64,000 nucleotides of DNA, taken from the NCBI GenBank assembly GCA_905221605.1, contig CAJNDS010002328.1, positions 425,532-489,531 on the forward strand, in the 5' to 3' direction. The stretch is from Symbiodinium natans (lineage: Eukaryota; Sar; Dinophyceae; Suessiales; Symbiodiniaceae). Below are positions 30,441 to 41,341 of the stretch, one piece after another. How positions within the stretch are numbered: position 1 is the first letter of the stretch; each line of letters opens with the position of its first letter. The translations under genes and the position numbers were made by a program. The notes under the pieces were generated by a model that saw only the letters and a list, made by a program, of their open reading frames with translations, searched no databases and was not told the DNA's origin.

Positions 30441-30795
30441 GCAGGCCATCGGGTTCGAGCCTCCTGACATCTCCTGACTGGGCCCAGCTGCTTCAGGGTG
30501 AAGCCCCGTCCCAGCCCGATGAGGACGGATCCCTCGACCGCACCGCGGGTGGCAGCGCCCCACTTCCCAGGCAGTCGATGACTTCGCTCACCGTGCCCAC
30601 TTACGCGAAGCAGATTCGGCCTCCGCTGCCCTGCTGCTCTCGCAAGCCGGTCCGCATGCTGCGCGAGTTTTCGTTGCCCGCCCCACCTTGCCTGAGTTTT
30701 CCTTGGCATCGCCGCTTTTTCGCGTGCTCCTTTTGCGCAGGCTCCGCCTCCCCCTGCCCCTCACGGCTGCCAGATGCCGATGCCAAGCAAGACAA
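30441..30795 (+). pseudogene. LINE copy D, connector and finger fragment
   Basis: It opens with GFEPPDISPDWAQLLQGE, the connector that normally precedes the finger. It goes on in shifted frames to SASAALLLSQAGPHAARVF and LLLRRLRLPLPLTAARCRC. Since this part comes before the finger in an intact element, its position after copy C marks a separate insertion. Confidence 0.55.
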
Positions 30796-30949
30796 AATCC
30801 ATTCCCATCAACAGCTAACGTTGATGGCTGACTCAGCGGAGCAGCCCGCCCTTGCCAGTCGCATGCCGTAGGTATTCGTAGGTGGTGCGTGGCCATGGGC
30901 ATCCGTGGGCTGTTGCACTGGGACCGCGAAGTGGATGCCTGAGCGGATT

Positions 30950-31235
30950 CGTCCTTTGCAAGATGCCTTCAGGAAGAGCTGTGGGCCCACGCCGGGATCG
31001 AGCTCAACAGGGGCAATGCGGCAAGACCCGCATTCGGGGAGCTGGTCACTGCCGCATACTGCCGCGTGGCCGCCAAGGCCTCGTCATCCTCGGCACGCCC
31101 TTTGGCACAGATGCATTCGTCCAGCGCGCCCTCACGGCCCGAACTGATGAACACGGGCGATTGCTGCACAGCATCCCCACCGCACCGGACCTGCAGGTTG
31201 TCGGCCTACTCTTGCACACAACCCGTGCTTCAGCA
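30950..31235 (+). pseudogene. LINE copy E, RT thumb fragment
   Basis: A thumb-region piece: ELWAHAGIELNRGNAA then, in another frame, RQGLVILGTPFGTDAFVQ and LLHSIPTAPDLQVVGLLL. It matches GMVVLGSPVGHPDFVQA of copy A. It breaks at ARA where copy F begins. Confidence 0.6.
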
Positions 31236-31440
31236 CGGGCAGCAGGCGACTTCAATCCAGCCGACAAGCTGCTGGCGTTCCTTGATGACCTTTACGTGAT
31301 ACGGTGGCATCAAGAAGAGCGCGTCCGGCACTCGACACTGTGACCGGGGCAGTGGAGGCGCATTGTGGCATCGCGTCGAATCTTGGCAAAACGCTAGGGC
31401 TCGGAGGCTCGGAGGGGCTGCCCTGCCGTGCGATTGGCCA
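31236..31440 (+). pseudogene. LINE copy F, RT palm fragment
   Basis: GDFNPADKLLAFLDDLYVIR carries an intact-looking FLDD box, followed in a shifted frame by a motif ending SNLGKT. In an intact RT this precedes the thumb, so finding it after copy E's thumb shows either a separate insertion or local rearrangement. Confidence 0.6.
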
Positions 31441-34400
31441 TCTGTGCATTAAATGAACGGCTGTGCACGTGGTTGGGCTCACTTGCGCAGCGCTTGCGTT
31501 TAGAATATTTTTGCGGTCAGTACAAAAGCCCCTTGTGATTTGTTTCTTATTCGGGGTCTTCCGGGGCAGACACTTAATTCTTTCAATTTCTGCCGATGCT
31601 GTTGCAGGAGCTTGCGGGAAGCCTTTTTCATTGTTGACAACGATTGCAACAGGCACGATGGGCAGAGTCCGAGCTTGTGTATACTGGCCAATGTGGTGCA
31701 TGTGTCGAAGGCCAGCGGTGCACGCTGCCATCCAAGACAGAAACCGCAGCTTTCTGGTGCATAGGATTGCCGGGCGCTGTGCGCTGATGCATGAGCACGA
31801 AACTGTTGGCCGGCATTTGCGCAGGAAACGTCTCACGTGCTCTCCTTACATCACAGGGGCCAACATCATTGCACCCACGGCCCGATCGTGCATGTGCTTT
31901 TGTGCTTGCTTCCCAAATCGTACGTGCGTTCGGCATGGACCTTTGTGCTACGTTTGATTCGTTTGATGGTTTGTCGAGGCGTTCCCGGGGCTGTGTGCTT
32001 GCCGCAGCCTGAGATCACGCTTGTGGTGGCTCAATGGTCTGGGCCTTGTTTCGCAGGTGAACTTTGTGATGTTGCTGCCACTGGTGATTGAGATGCTGAT
32101 GACCGCTTTAACTTGGCAGGCTTTGGGCTGAGAATGCTGAGACTTTCAGAAAATCCCGCAGCAAATCGAACACACGCTTTGAGGACTGGCTTCTTCATGG
32201 CAGCGTTGGCTACCAGGTTGTTTTTGTGCAGCCCTGACATCCTGTTCGATATCATGCGTGCATTTTCATGTGATGATTTGCATTGATTTGCCATGTTTTG
32301 TGCTGCGCTCTGAGGCCATAGCCGCAGGTCATTATGCGAACTTGTTGTGGGAGGAGACCTGCCAGCCCACATTCTTGCACTTGTAACAGCTGGTAGCCGA
32401 TCATTTTCCCAAAATTATTGACACTACGTTGAACACGCACCTGCACGATCTTGCGCTCACTGTTTGGCTGGTCCGGACCGTTTGGCAGGATGTCGATTCA
32501 TGTGGCACTTTTCTGCCAGGCGCTGCCCCAGTCAGTAGTGTTTCTATGGTCCGTGGGCGACATTGAAAGCCCGTGGTTATGAGGTTATTCCGCACTTGCA
32601 CTGCGATCCAAGAGGGAACATCTGGCTGCAGCCTGAGCCGCGTTGACGTGGAACAACGATTCCCGAATGCATCGGCAACACCATCCCCGATGTTGTTGTT
32701 GGGGGATGTTGGAAGGCATAGTATGTGGGCCAGCACGTCACAGAATCCATCAGAAAAGGTTCAAGCTGTAGGATTGTAGGCCTAAGGGCGGGGGGCAGGG
32801 GCAGTACCGAAATGGAGCATGAAACCACATGTTGGTCGTAGCTCTCATCGCTGAATGTCGTTTGGTTTGGGAACCCGAGCCTGCTTTTGCATTCATTTCG
32901 TTCATGTTGTTGCGCGGAATCAGAGCTTGGACAGCATGGTTGTAGCATGTTGTAGCCATGCATGGCTGAGAGTCAAAGAATGACAAGGAGAAACCAGTTT
33001 AAAAACAAGCTTCCGTGTGCCTTTTTTTGTTTCAGCAACCTGGAGATTCCAGTGCAGTCCGCGTTGATTATGCGATCAGCGTTTCCATTCTTTGTGTGTC
33101 GTTCGTCGCTCGTCTCGCGTGAACGACCTATGTGTTTGTCCGCATCTTCGGCCATGAATATCAGTTGTTTGGTGCAGCCGCTTGCTCCTACATTGCGGAT
33201 GGCAGAGACGATGCCGAAACAAATGGCATGTTCTCAAAGTTATGTCCGTTCTTGAGCACCCTAAATATCAGGGGCCGCCTTATCATGGTAACTCCGAAAA
33301 AGACTATACTTATTTATATAATTGGCCATCTGTTGCGCATTTGCTTGCAATGCTGCCAGGCAATCCTTCTTGTGCGGCCGCCTCAACTTGCGGAATTCTG
33401 GTGCTGCAACTGGCGCATTGTTGTTGCTTTCCTTGCGCAGAACACCGTGGACAGACTCTCAGCCCCAAGCGCTCCTAGCTCATGTTTGCCGCAGGTCTTG
33501 CATCCGCAATGCAACTTGCTTCGGCATATTCCTCATGGGGGCTCTCCTGTGGCTCCCTGGTTCAGACCTCGGCTGCCACTCCCTGTCTCCCTGTCTGCCT
33601 CTCCCCCTTTCTCGTTCTCTAGCTCTCTTCAACGACCTGCCGACGAATGTAGTGCTGTAGCCAAACGAAACACATATGGAGCAACAACGCAGTGACCTGC
33701 AAGAGGGCCAGGTTCCCATAACGTCCTGCAAATATCCGTGCAAGCGTGCTGCAGGTCTTGGTCTCGCGACGCTGCTTTGGGAGGTGGCTGTTTTCGTGCA
33801 TGACAAGCTGCTTCCCCAGTTTCGAATACCTGTTCTGAAGTTCTGATCCCTTCCAGCACATGCCAACAGAGCATGGTTTTCGGCTCTGGTGTGTGGATCT
33901 TGCGTTTGGTTTGGGACTTGCTGAGTAGAGTGCAGAGATGCACAGGATGAGGCACTTTCCAAGAACTTCAGATGCGGGTTGCGATGCTCGGCATGTGGCG
34001 GATTTCCTTTCCTCAAAGGTACAAGCGTTTGCGGTACCAAAACCCTTGCAGAAGAATCAGGCAGCGCATTCTCAGAATGACTCCGCAAATAGCTGATGCA
34101 TCAGTCGAGAGTCGACGTCTGCAAGCTGAAAACAGAAAGTATTCCGTGCATCTCCTGTCTGCTGCTCCACATTTTCGAAACTTGGGACCCGATGGCCTTG
34201 CACTTCAGTAATCGTGATTTGAAACAAGGAAGCAATACAGCGCGGGGAAAGTCCAAGCACGTTGGGGCTGTTCTCGGCATTGTACCCAAAGCAAGCCAGG
34301 CCGCAAATTGCCAATGCCAAAGATCAAGCGGCTTTAAAGCATTTTAACGCCAGTATGGGAGCTCAATTGAACGGTCTTTACTGACAATGCCTTTCGGGGC

Positions 34401-36427
34401 ACGGCCCTTTGAGGGGTGACTTTGAACGCTTTACATGGCTTGACTCGAGGTGCTGATTATGTGCAGAGTCCAAGAGAACGCGTCATCCGCAGTCTTCAGC
34501 TCTCTCCCATGCATGCGGTGGAATGCCCCCACAGCTTCAACCAGTCTACACATTGGTGCCCTTGACAGTTCAAAAGGGAGATAGGTGGGTCTCAAGCAGC
34601 TTGGTGGAGCATCCAAAGATTGTTCAGGGTTCAGGCTTGAGATTTGGAGTTGTTTCCCCGCTATTTCGACATACCCGTTTGCCCGATTCACGCTACTCCA
34701 TTGCGCAACCACAGCCTTTTCCCATTTACCTTCGGGAGTTTTTGCGCGGGGGTGGGGGTGAGACTTTGGAGCATTCACGGTCTGCAGCGTAATTATTTGC
34801 ACAATCCCCTCGCATGTTGTGCAAGTGGGGTGCAAGTAGGGGAAAGTGGGGGGGTACAATTAGCACAATTGCCTGTGCCGAATCTGCTTTGGCAGCACGC
34901 ACGCGGATTTCTTTTGGCGCACAGAGTTGTGCGGGTCCACGGGCTTTAGCCGCATGAGTTCGCGAAATTCGCCGCCAGGCACCTCTTTACTTGACTCTTT
35001 ACCGGGAAGCATGGACCTGTGCCAACCAGCCCAGCTGGCTAAATTTACATCGTGTGAGCAGAACATAAGAAACAGAGAGCAAGAGAGCAAGTCTGCGCCA
35101 GCCAGGACCACCTATTGGCTGCTGGATGAAGCCGCTCTCTGGCAGTTCTGGAGGCCAGGCTTCAGCAGTCGTTGTGGTGCTTGCGAAAACATGCGAAGTT
35201 CTGATGGCTTCACGTCACTTTGTCTTGCAGACGTGTTGTTTAGTTGTCGTTAGGCCAATGCTTCTGCTGCTGCTCGTGGTTCGGGTGCCCTTGGCTCTGC
35301 TGTTGGCACGGTCCTCAGGGACCGCAGCAGATGTTTGTTGTTTGACTGTTGTTTGCCTGCTCGTTTCAGCACGTGTTGGCCGCCGCTGCCGAATCTGACC
35401 ACCAAACCGTATCAACAGACACTGGGTGAAGCAGGGAGGCCATCAGATGACCCCTCGGCATCAGGTGAGTTACAGTAGCAATAGCATCAACATCTGGAGC
35501 AGTCTCGCGGCAACTCGCGTCTCACACAGGTATGTTCAGACAACAGGTGCCTTTTGGTGTCCGTTGCTTCGTCCAGGTCATATCATCCTTCGACTTGGAG
35601 CTCTCAAGCGAGGAGCCCCATCCTTATAAGCTTCCGAGTGGCGATGTAGTGGCATTCCGTGCATAGGAGTTGTATAAGAATGAGATGGAACAAGGCAAAC
35701 GCCCGAGCCATCCATTAGAGTCGGCTTTCACGACGCTCTGGCTAGTTGGAGGTAGCGAGTTTTTCGTGATGTTGAGTCGCAGAAGTTGTGAGGTCAAGTT
35801 GGTCATTGAATGGTCATGGTAATGATGAAGACATTTCCTCAGCCAGGTAGCCAGTGCGGTGCTTATCATCGAGGGCGTCCTGTTCATGTCCGTCCTCTTC
35901 AGAGAGCCGGGCCCTTTGATCACCCCATCGGACCAGGTCGACGGGTCGATAGATCTGCCGAGGTACCGGGCGGATCGTGCGCTGGCAGTCAAGGCTCGAT
36001 TTCTTGGCTGTTGTTGGAAGCGAAGTGCGCGAAAGCCGCATGTTTTGCGGCAGATGCGCGAGTTGGGCTGGCCCGGCGGCGTTTCTGACGTGCGCAGTGC
36101 AGAGGTTCCTTTGGCAGCATTCGGTTGTGAGTGTTCATGTGGCATGCCATTGACCAGCAGCAGCGATGTGGCGAAGGGCGCCGAAGGGTAGTACAAGAGG
36201 ATAGACACTTAAATCTGTTATGAGATTTCAGACGTCAATGCAGATAGCTTTGCGATTGAAAAAGGTAAGCGTGGCAAAACTCGAGTTGTGTACCGTGAAG
36301 CTTGGTTGTGGAGGCTTCTGCGGAGCCTGAGGTGCCAGCAGGCACATGGCTTTTTGCGTGTTGCATCCTGACAACTGGCATCATGTTTGCTCTTGAATTC
36401 TCCTTCGCCTGACTGGCTCGCGACTGT
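31441..36427. other. About 5 kb of unassigned DNA
   Basis: Short open frames occur on both strands without motifs. A hydrophobic + stretch near 35,180-35,340 is Leu/Val-rich but has no family signal. Codon-level evidence for exons is lacking. No long repeats were seen. Confidence 0.45.
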
Positions 36428-36922
36428 TTGGCTCGAGTGACTCAGACGGGAGGCCGCACAAAAACTCTGACCCCAACATCGATCAGGACTGAGCTTCACC
36501 GGGTCATGTCGGAGCCGATCGCAGCTGTGGCCAGCCCGGCTCCAACGGTGGCCTTCGTCAGTGCGGAGGAGTCAAGCCAGGCAGCAAGCGCGTGCCTGAT
36601 TCAACACATTCGCCAGACTCTCCAGAAAGCACAGGAGATAACGCAGGTGGTGTCAGAGGCTGAAAGCATCGCCGAGGATGCCCAAAAGTTCTGTGAAGCC
36701 ATCCAGGCCCAGCACACGGTGCAATCCAAGAAGCTCGCTTTGACTGGGAAGCCATCAGCCCCAGTGCCTCCTTTGGCTGCAAGCTTGACTCGTGAGATCC
36801 AGAGCTCTGTGGTGTGGACGCAGTCTTTGTTACAGGCGTGCAACGTGGCGGAGAGCACTGCGCCAATCGAGAAGGGTTCCCAGTTGCAGTTCACCCCGTC
36901 CTCCGGTCCAGGTGCGCAATGA
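36428..36922 (+). CDS. Candidate small Ala/Gln-rich helical protein
   Basis: A 164-codon frame begins at ATG 36428, with a second in-frame ATG at 36506 (MSEPIAAVASPAP) that is an equally good start. The core, about residues 58-95, is strongly helical with heptad-like spacing (HIRQTLQKAQEITQVV, then AESIAEDAQKFCEAIQ). A second helix lies near SLTREIQSSVVWTQSLL. No Cys/His motifs, signal peptide or membrane segment are seen. The end reads SSGPGAQ-stop, but a GT donor-like CAG|GTGCGC just before the stop means it may be an exon rather than a whole gene. Unknown function; coding status is moderate. Confidence 0.4.
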   Translation: MARVTQTGGRTKTLTPTSIRTELHRVMSEPIAAVASPAPTVAFVSAEESSQAASACLIQHIRQTLQKAQEITQVVSEAESIAEDAQKFCEAIQAQHTVQSKKLALTGKPSAPVPPLAASLTREIQSSVVWTQSLLQACNVAESTAPIEKGSQLQFTPSSGPGAQ

Positions 36923-39900
36923 TGCGGAGAACTGAGAGCCGCTGTAGTTGATCAATGCCGATCATGCGTGACTGAGTGTTTCATCTCGTACCGCTGACAT
37001 GCGGACGCAAAATCCTTGCATCCGCCCCAGCGCAAAAAGAGATTGGACCCCAACGCGGTTTGATGCATCGTGCTGATCGCATCCATGTTTCGATGCAGAC
37101 ACAGGATGCACAGCGTCATGCGTGGGCAGGAAGGAAGCAAAGCCTTGTACGCCTGTTCTCCTTCAAAGGCAAGCGACAACCTCTGCAACCATGCTAAGTC
37201 TGTAAGTCTTGCAGCCTTTAGCAACTTTAGCTGCAAGACATTTGAAAGCATTGCCGTTCCAGCACTCGGGCATTGCGACATGTGCCGGAGAGCGCTTGTG
37301 ACAGCGCTTGCTTTGCGTGTCATGTCGTTTCGAGTGCTGCGCGCTGCGTGCTGTGGAGGTGTGAGGAGTGGGAATTCCGTCGAGGAGACATCGCACGAGG
37401 AAGCGGAAGAGGTGCACCTCTTAGGTCGGCTCGGCAATTGAAGCGCAGAGAGCGTAATAGACCACATTATTTTAATTCTTGAACATACTCTGGGGTTGCA
37501 CTGCAGAGGATAGGGCACTCCTGGTTTCTTTTGGGGATAGTCTGGGGTGGGATGCGAGTGAGATGCCGGTCCGATGGGCGAGGAGTAGACCGGTCGAGGA
37601 AACTAGTTTTGTTAACAATCTAACAACCCCACACCGAGGGTGGAATTAGGCAAAGTTGTGATGGCATTCTCCGGCTTATGAACGCTGCTCAGCTCAATTC
37701 TTGACGCAGGCCGTCAGCAGCGTCTCTCCGACTGGATTGACGTCCGTGAACATGATATGAGCAACCTATGCTACACTTGCAAAGGTCCCAACATGTGAGT
37801 GGAGTTTGCCGGCCAGGTGTTCCCAGTCTGCCAGCTCGGGGAGCTGCCATCAGTTCCCAAGGCACCAGCGTGACAGAGTTGAATCGTTGAAGCTCCGAGA
37901 GGAATGCAGGTTCCAAACATCTTCAGCTTACACAGCTAGATGACTTCCGAGGGACCGAGGGCTAGTTCGGCACACGGTGTCGGCGCCGCAAGTCCTTCGA
38001 CACCAAAATGATGTTGGTTTTGTTTTCGCCGCAATCCAAGTTCAGGAGCAAGACATCAGCGTTTTGAATGCAATATGGGCCTGGATCTTGGACTTCGGGG
38101 ACTTCGGGACGAACGGGGGACGCTGCTGGGCTCGTTGCTTGCCCCTCTTCCCTTATGACAGCAGAGGTTCAGAGCGCACCGCGAAGCTCGCAAAGCAAAG
38201 CATGAGATCGCTGGCTGCCAAGCTCCAACTCCGCACCTTTCAGGGAGATGCCGCTCAGCAAAATCAGAAATCATGTAGACTCAGGCTGCCCCAGGACTGA
38301 AGGCCCATCAGGGGCAGATGGCTCATTTGCGAAGTCTCACCGTCTCCACACACTGGACAACCGCTGAATTTCGCGACCGTTCGGTGAAAAACAGCACTGC
38401 TAAGAATGCTTGTGTTCAGTTCGACCATCGTGTATTCTTTCGAGGCACGCTCTTGGAAGCAGCAACCTCGCATGCCAAAACCTCAATGCACCTCGTTGCA
38501 CTAGCTACCCACGGGAAGACCACGTCGGGGACACGACCTGAACCGATTCGCCCAATTCCTGAGCGGGCTAGAAAGGGGTCAAACTTCGCGCAACCTAAGA
38601 GAGCCGCCGGCAGAGAGCTTCCACACGCCGTCCCTCGCAGGGAGGGCGCGCAATCTGAGAGAATGGGGCGTCAGACTTCGAGCTGAGTGAAAGAACGCCT
38701 CGCAAAAAGGGACCATTCTGAGAGAGTGGAAAGCTGAAAAATCGAAGAGGTTCGAAGTTCGAAGAGTTCGAAGAGATTCGAGAAAAGTCGCCAGTTGCCA
38801 GCTCAGGCAGTTTCTTCTTGGACGGAGATGTGATGAGTGGGTCCCTAAATAGATACCCCCCTAGACAGTTGAACCTAAAGTTCCAAAGCCAGATGCCTCA
38901 TGCAAAATGCATGGCAAAGTGCTCCCTCCCATCGATGTTTGTTCATTTGTTTCTCGTCCTTCTTCCGCTCACATTGCGTTGCGACTGATTGGTTGCTTGC
39001 CGCAGTCCCCAAAATCTTATCCTCAAGTTGAAGTTGGCTGTGTCATTCCCAAGCACCACTGGCTGTAACAGCAGCATCATGTGTGTATCAGCACAGCACA
39101 GCAGACCACAGACCCCAACAGAACGAACGGCAATAACTAGTAGTTAGTAGCCTTGGGCTTGTTGGGAAGATGGTGCTCAGATAGTTCCTGTCAATGGCCG
39201 CGCGCGATCTGGAGACGTGTGGCGGCTCAGAGGATGACTCGCCCGCCCGGGCACGAACATTTAGAACACGAGTTCGGGCCTCAGCAGCCCATGCATAGTA
39301 GGACTTGCCATTGTCAAGAGGAGTCTTGGAGCCTGAAGCCTGAGTGATGGTCTTCACTCTGTTGATGCGAGGGTCTGCTCAAGTCCGCCACGTGAGAGTA
39401 CTGCTGGAGAGGTAAATACAGGATGTGGGGACCTGTGGTAGAGCTGTGGAATCCCGTGCATGGGTGCCTCTGGGGAAGTGTTCTGGGTTCAGGGACTGGG
39501 TGGCCGCGGAAAAACACGAATCGATTCCTTGGATGAACCGAACAAGTGTGTAGCGCATACTTTGCTTGCACAAGTAGTCGCTCGCGTGCCGGCTCTTTTT
39601 CGTAACCCACCACGAGTCACCCGGCTCCTGTGCTCTAGTACCCTTGCCTCGAATCCTCATCATCACGGCCGGGGCACCGCATGCTTGCTTGGCCACGCAA
39701 AAGCCTGGACTGCCGAGGCCGTGGAAAGGCATTCAAGAAGCCTCTGATGTCCGCGCTTCAAGTCCAGATACTCTCGCATCGGGAAGCTACTCTGTGCCCG
39801 GCTTACGTCATACTGTCATACTGCTTTGCGCATGCCAGTCAGAGCTGCTCTGCCCTGGTTCTGACAAGCTGGAGCGATGAGCATCATGCACAGGAGGAGG

Positions 39901-41335
39901 TGTTTCCAGAAGAGGATGAAGACTTGCATCGCACGACGACGTCGAGATCACTCAACCGGAGACTCGCCTCGACCATACCAAGATTTTGCGCTTGACAGGC
40001 GAGCGCAGCCAAGTGGCTGAATGCACACTGCATCGGACCTGCTTCATAGGCCAGACTTCAAGGTGTTGCCGACAAGTGCGAAGAACAGTGGGTCGATCCG
40101 TGCTCATGTTTGTAGCATGTTCGGTTTGTAGCTAAGGCAGTCAGCAGCACTGCCTCTCAGGAAGCATTACGCATGTGAACGGCTTGTATTCCAAACCCCC
40201 TCCACCGACTTGGGGCTGGAGTACTTTAGCGGAGAGGCTATGTACGAACTTGTCCCTCTTTTTTCTTTTCATATCTTGCTCTTTGGCAGCCCTTCCTTTC
40301 CATTGCTCCTGTCGCCTCACTTGCATCCCATGTATCTGTGCATCCCAGGGATGCCGAAGAACCCATGGCGTGCCACGGCTGCAATGACAAAAAGAATACA
40401 AAACAACCAATTTAAGGGGGCTAAGTAGGAGAACGAAGCAGTATCGCCCATGTCGCATGCTGTTTGGTCCCAACAGCCATGTCAAAGAGCCCAAGCGGCG
40501 CTGCCGACGCGTGAACTAGCGCAATGGGGGGGGGGGGTCTTTCTCGTTTGTTTATTACTTTCCTTCTCCCTCATTCTTTCCCTGCCTTCCTAGCTTTCTT
40601 TCTTTGCGTCTCACTCGCTCTCTGTCTGTCTTCAGACAAAGTCTGGCCCTAGCCCACTGTAGGGGTCAAAAAAACTGATGAATAAGAGTGAGGGGAGTTG
40701 ACGAATCGTGCTGTCTCCGAAAACCTGGGATGACATCAGCAGACTGTAGACACGCTTGTGCCACAGTTTCGTTCACATGCGGGCACCCCTTGACGACTCA
40801 ACAACGGAAGAAAAAAGCAAGGAAACGAACAAAAACTGACTCAAACAAAAAAACATGAAAAAACAGTTGAAGAATTGCACCACGAAAGATCAACATAAGT
40901 ATACACACATAAACATCGCAGAAACGTAAGAAACCCGCAGCGAGATGGCTTGTTTGCTAGGGCATGGCACTCGCGAATCGGGCGGTGTGCAGGTAGCCCT
41001 CCCCCTTTTGGAAGGAAGGACCGCAAAGAAAGCGCAGGAGAGAGACAAGAGAACTTTGCGAAGCTGGCCATTGCAGGGCAGGGATTCTGCGAAGCACTTT
41101 TTTGGTAGTCCAATCCAGGTCCGAAGAACTGCAGGATCACTTCCACCAGCACAAAGAGGCTCCGGCCTTGTCTCTGTGCCGCCTTGCATGGTGTCCATGC
41201 AAGCCCGTGCAAAGTTAGAGTGGTCGAGGAAAAAGTACAACTCGCATCTCAGAAAGCAGTGCCAATGGTAGCTTGCCTGCAACAAGCGCACCCTCGTGCT
41301 ATGTCGTGCTCGCCACTCGCCACTGCATGCTGGCT
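36923..41335. other. Unassigned DNA
   Basis: No supported gene. It contains a TTCGAAG-rich cluster near 38739-38790, a G13 run at about 40525-40537, and a ~100-bp pyrimidine tract ending CTTCAG at about 40633, which could be a strong 3' splice site of an unseen gene. Confidence 0.45.
38739..38790. repeat. TTCGAAG palindrome cluster
   Basis: Four near-copies of GAAGAGRTTCGA/TTCGAAG occur in 50 bp. It is a simple local expansion with no coding sense. Confidence 0.65.
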
Positions 41336-41341
41336 GCTGTG

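Noticed and set aside
30440-30475. GGTTCGAGCC as a tRNA B-box
   Set aside because: No matching A-box or cloverleaf at the right distance; it is within a LINE fragment.
36415-36440. TTTGGCTCGAG as a relict spliced-leader before the 36428 gene
   Set aside because: Only about 10 of 12 positions match the 3' end of the dinoflagellate leader, the rest of the leader is absent, and such short matches are expected by chance.
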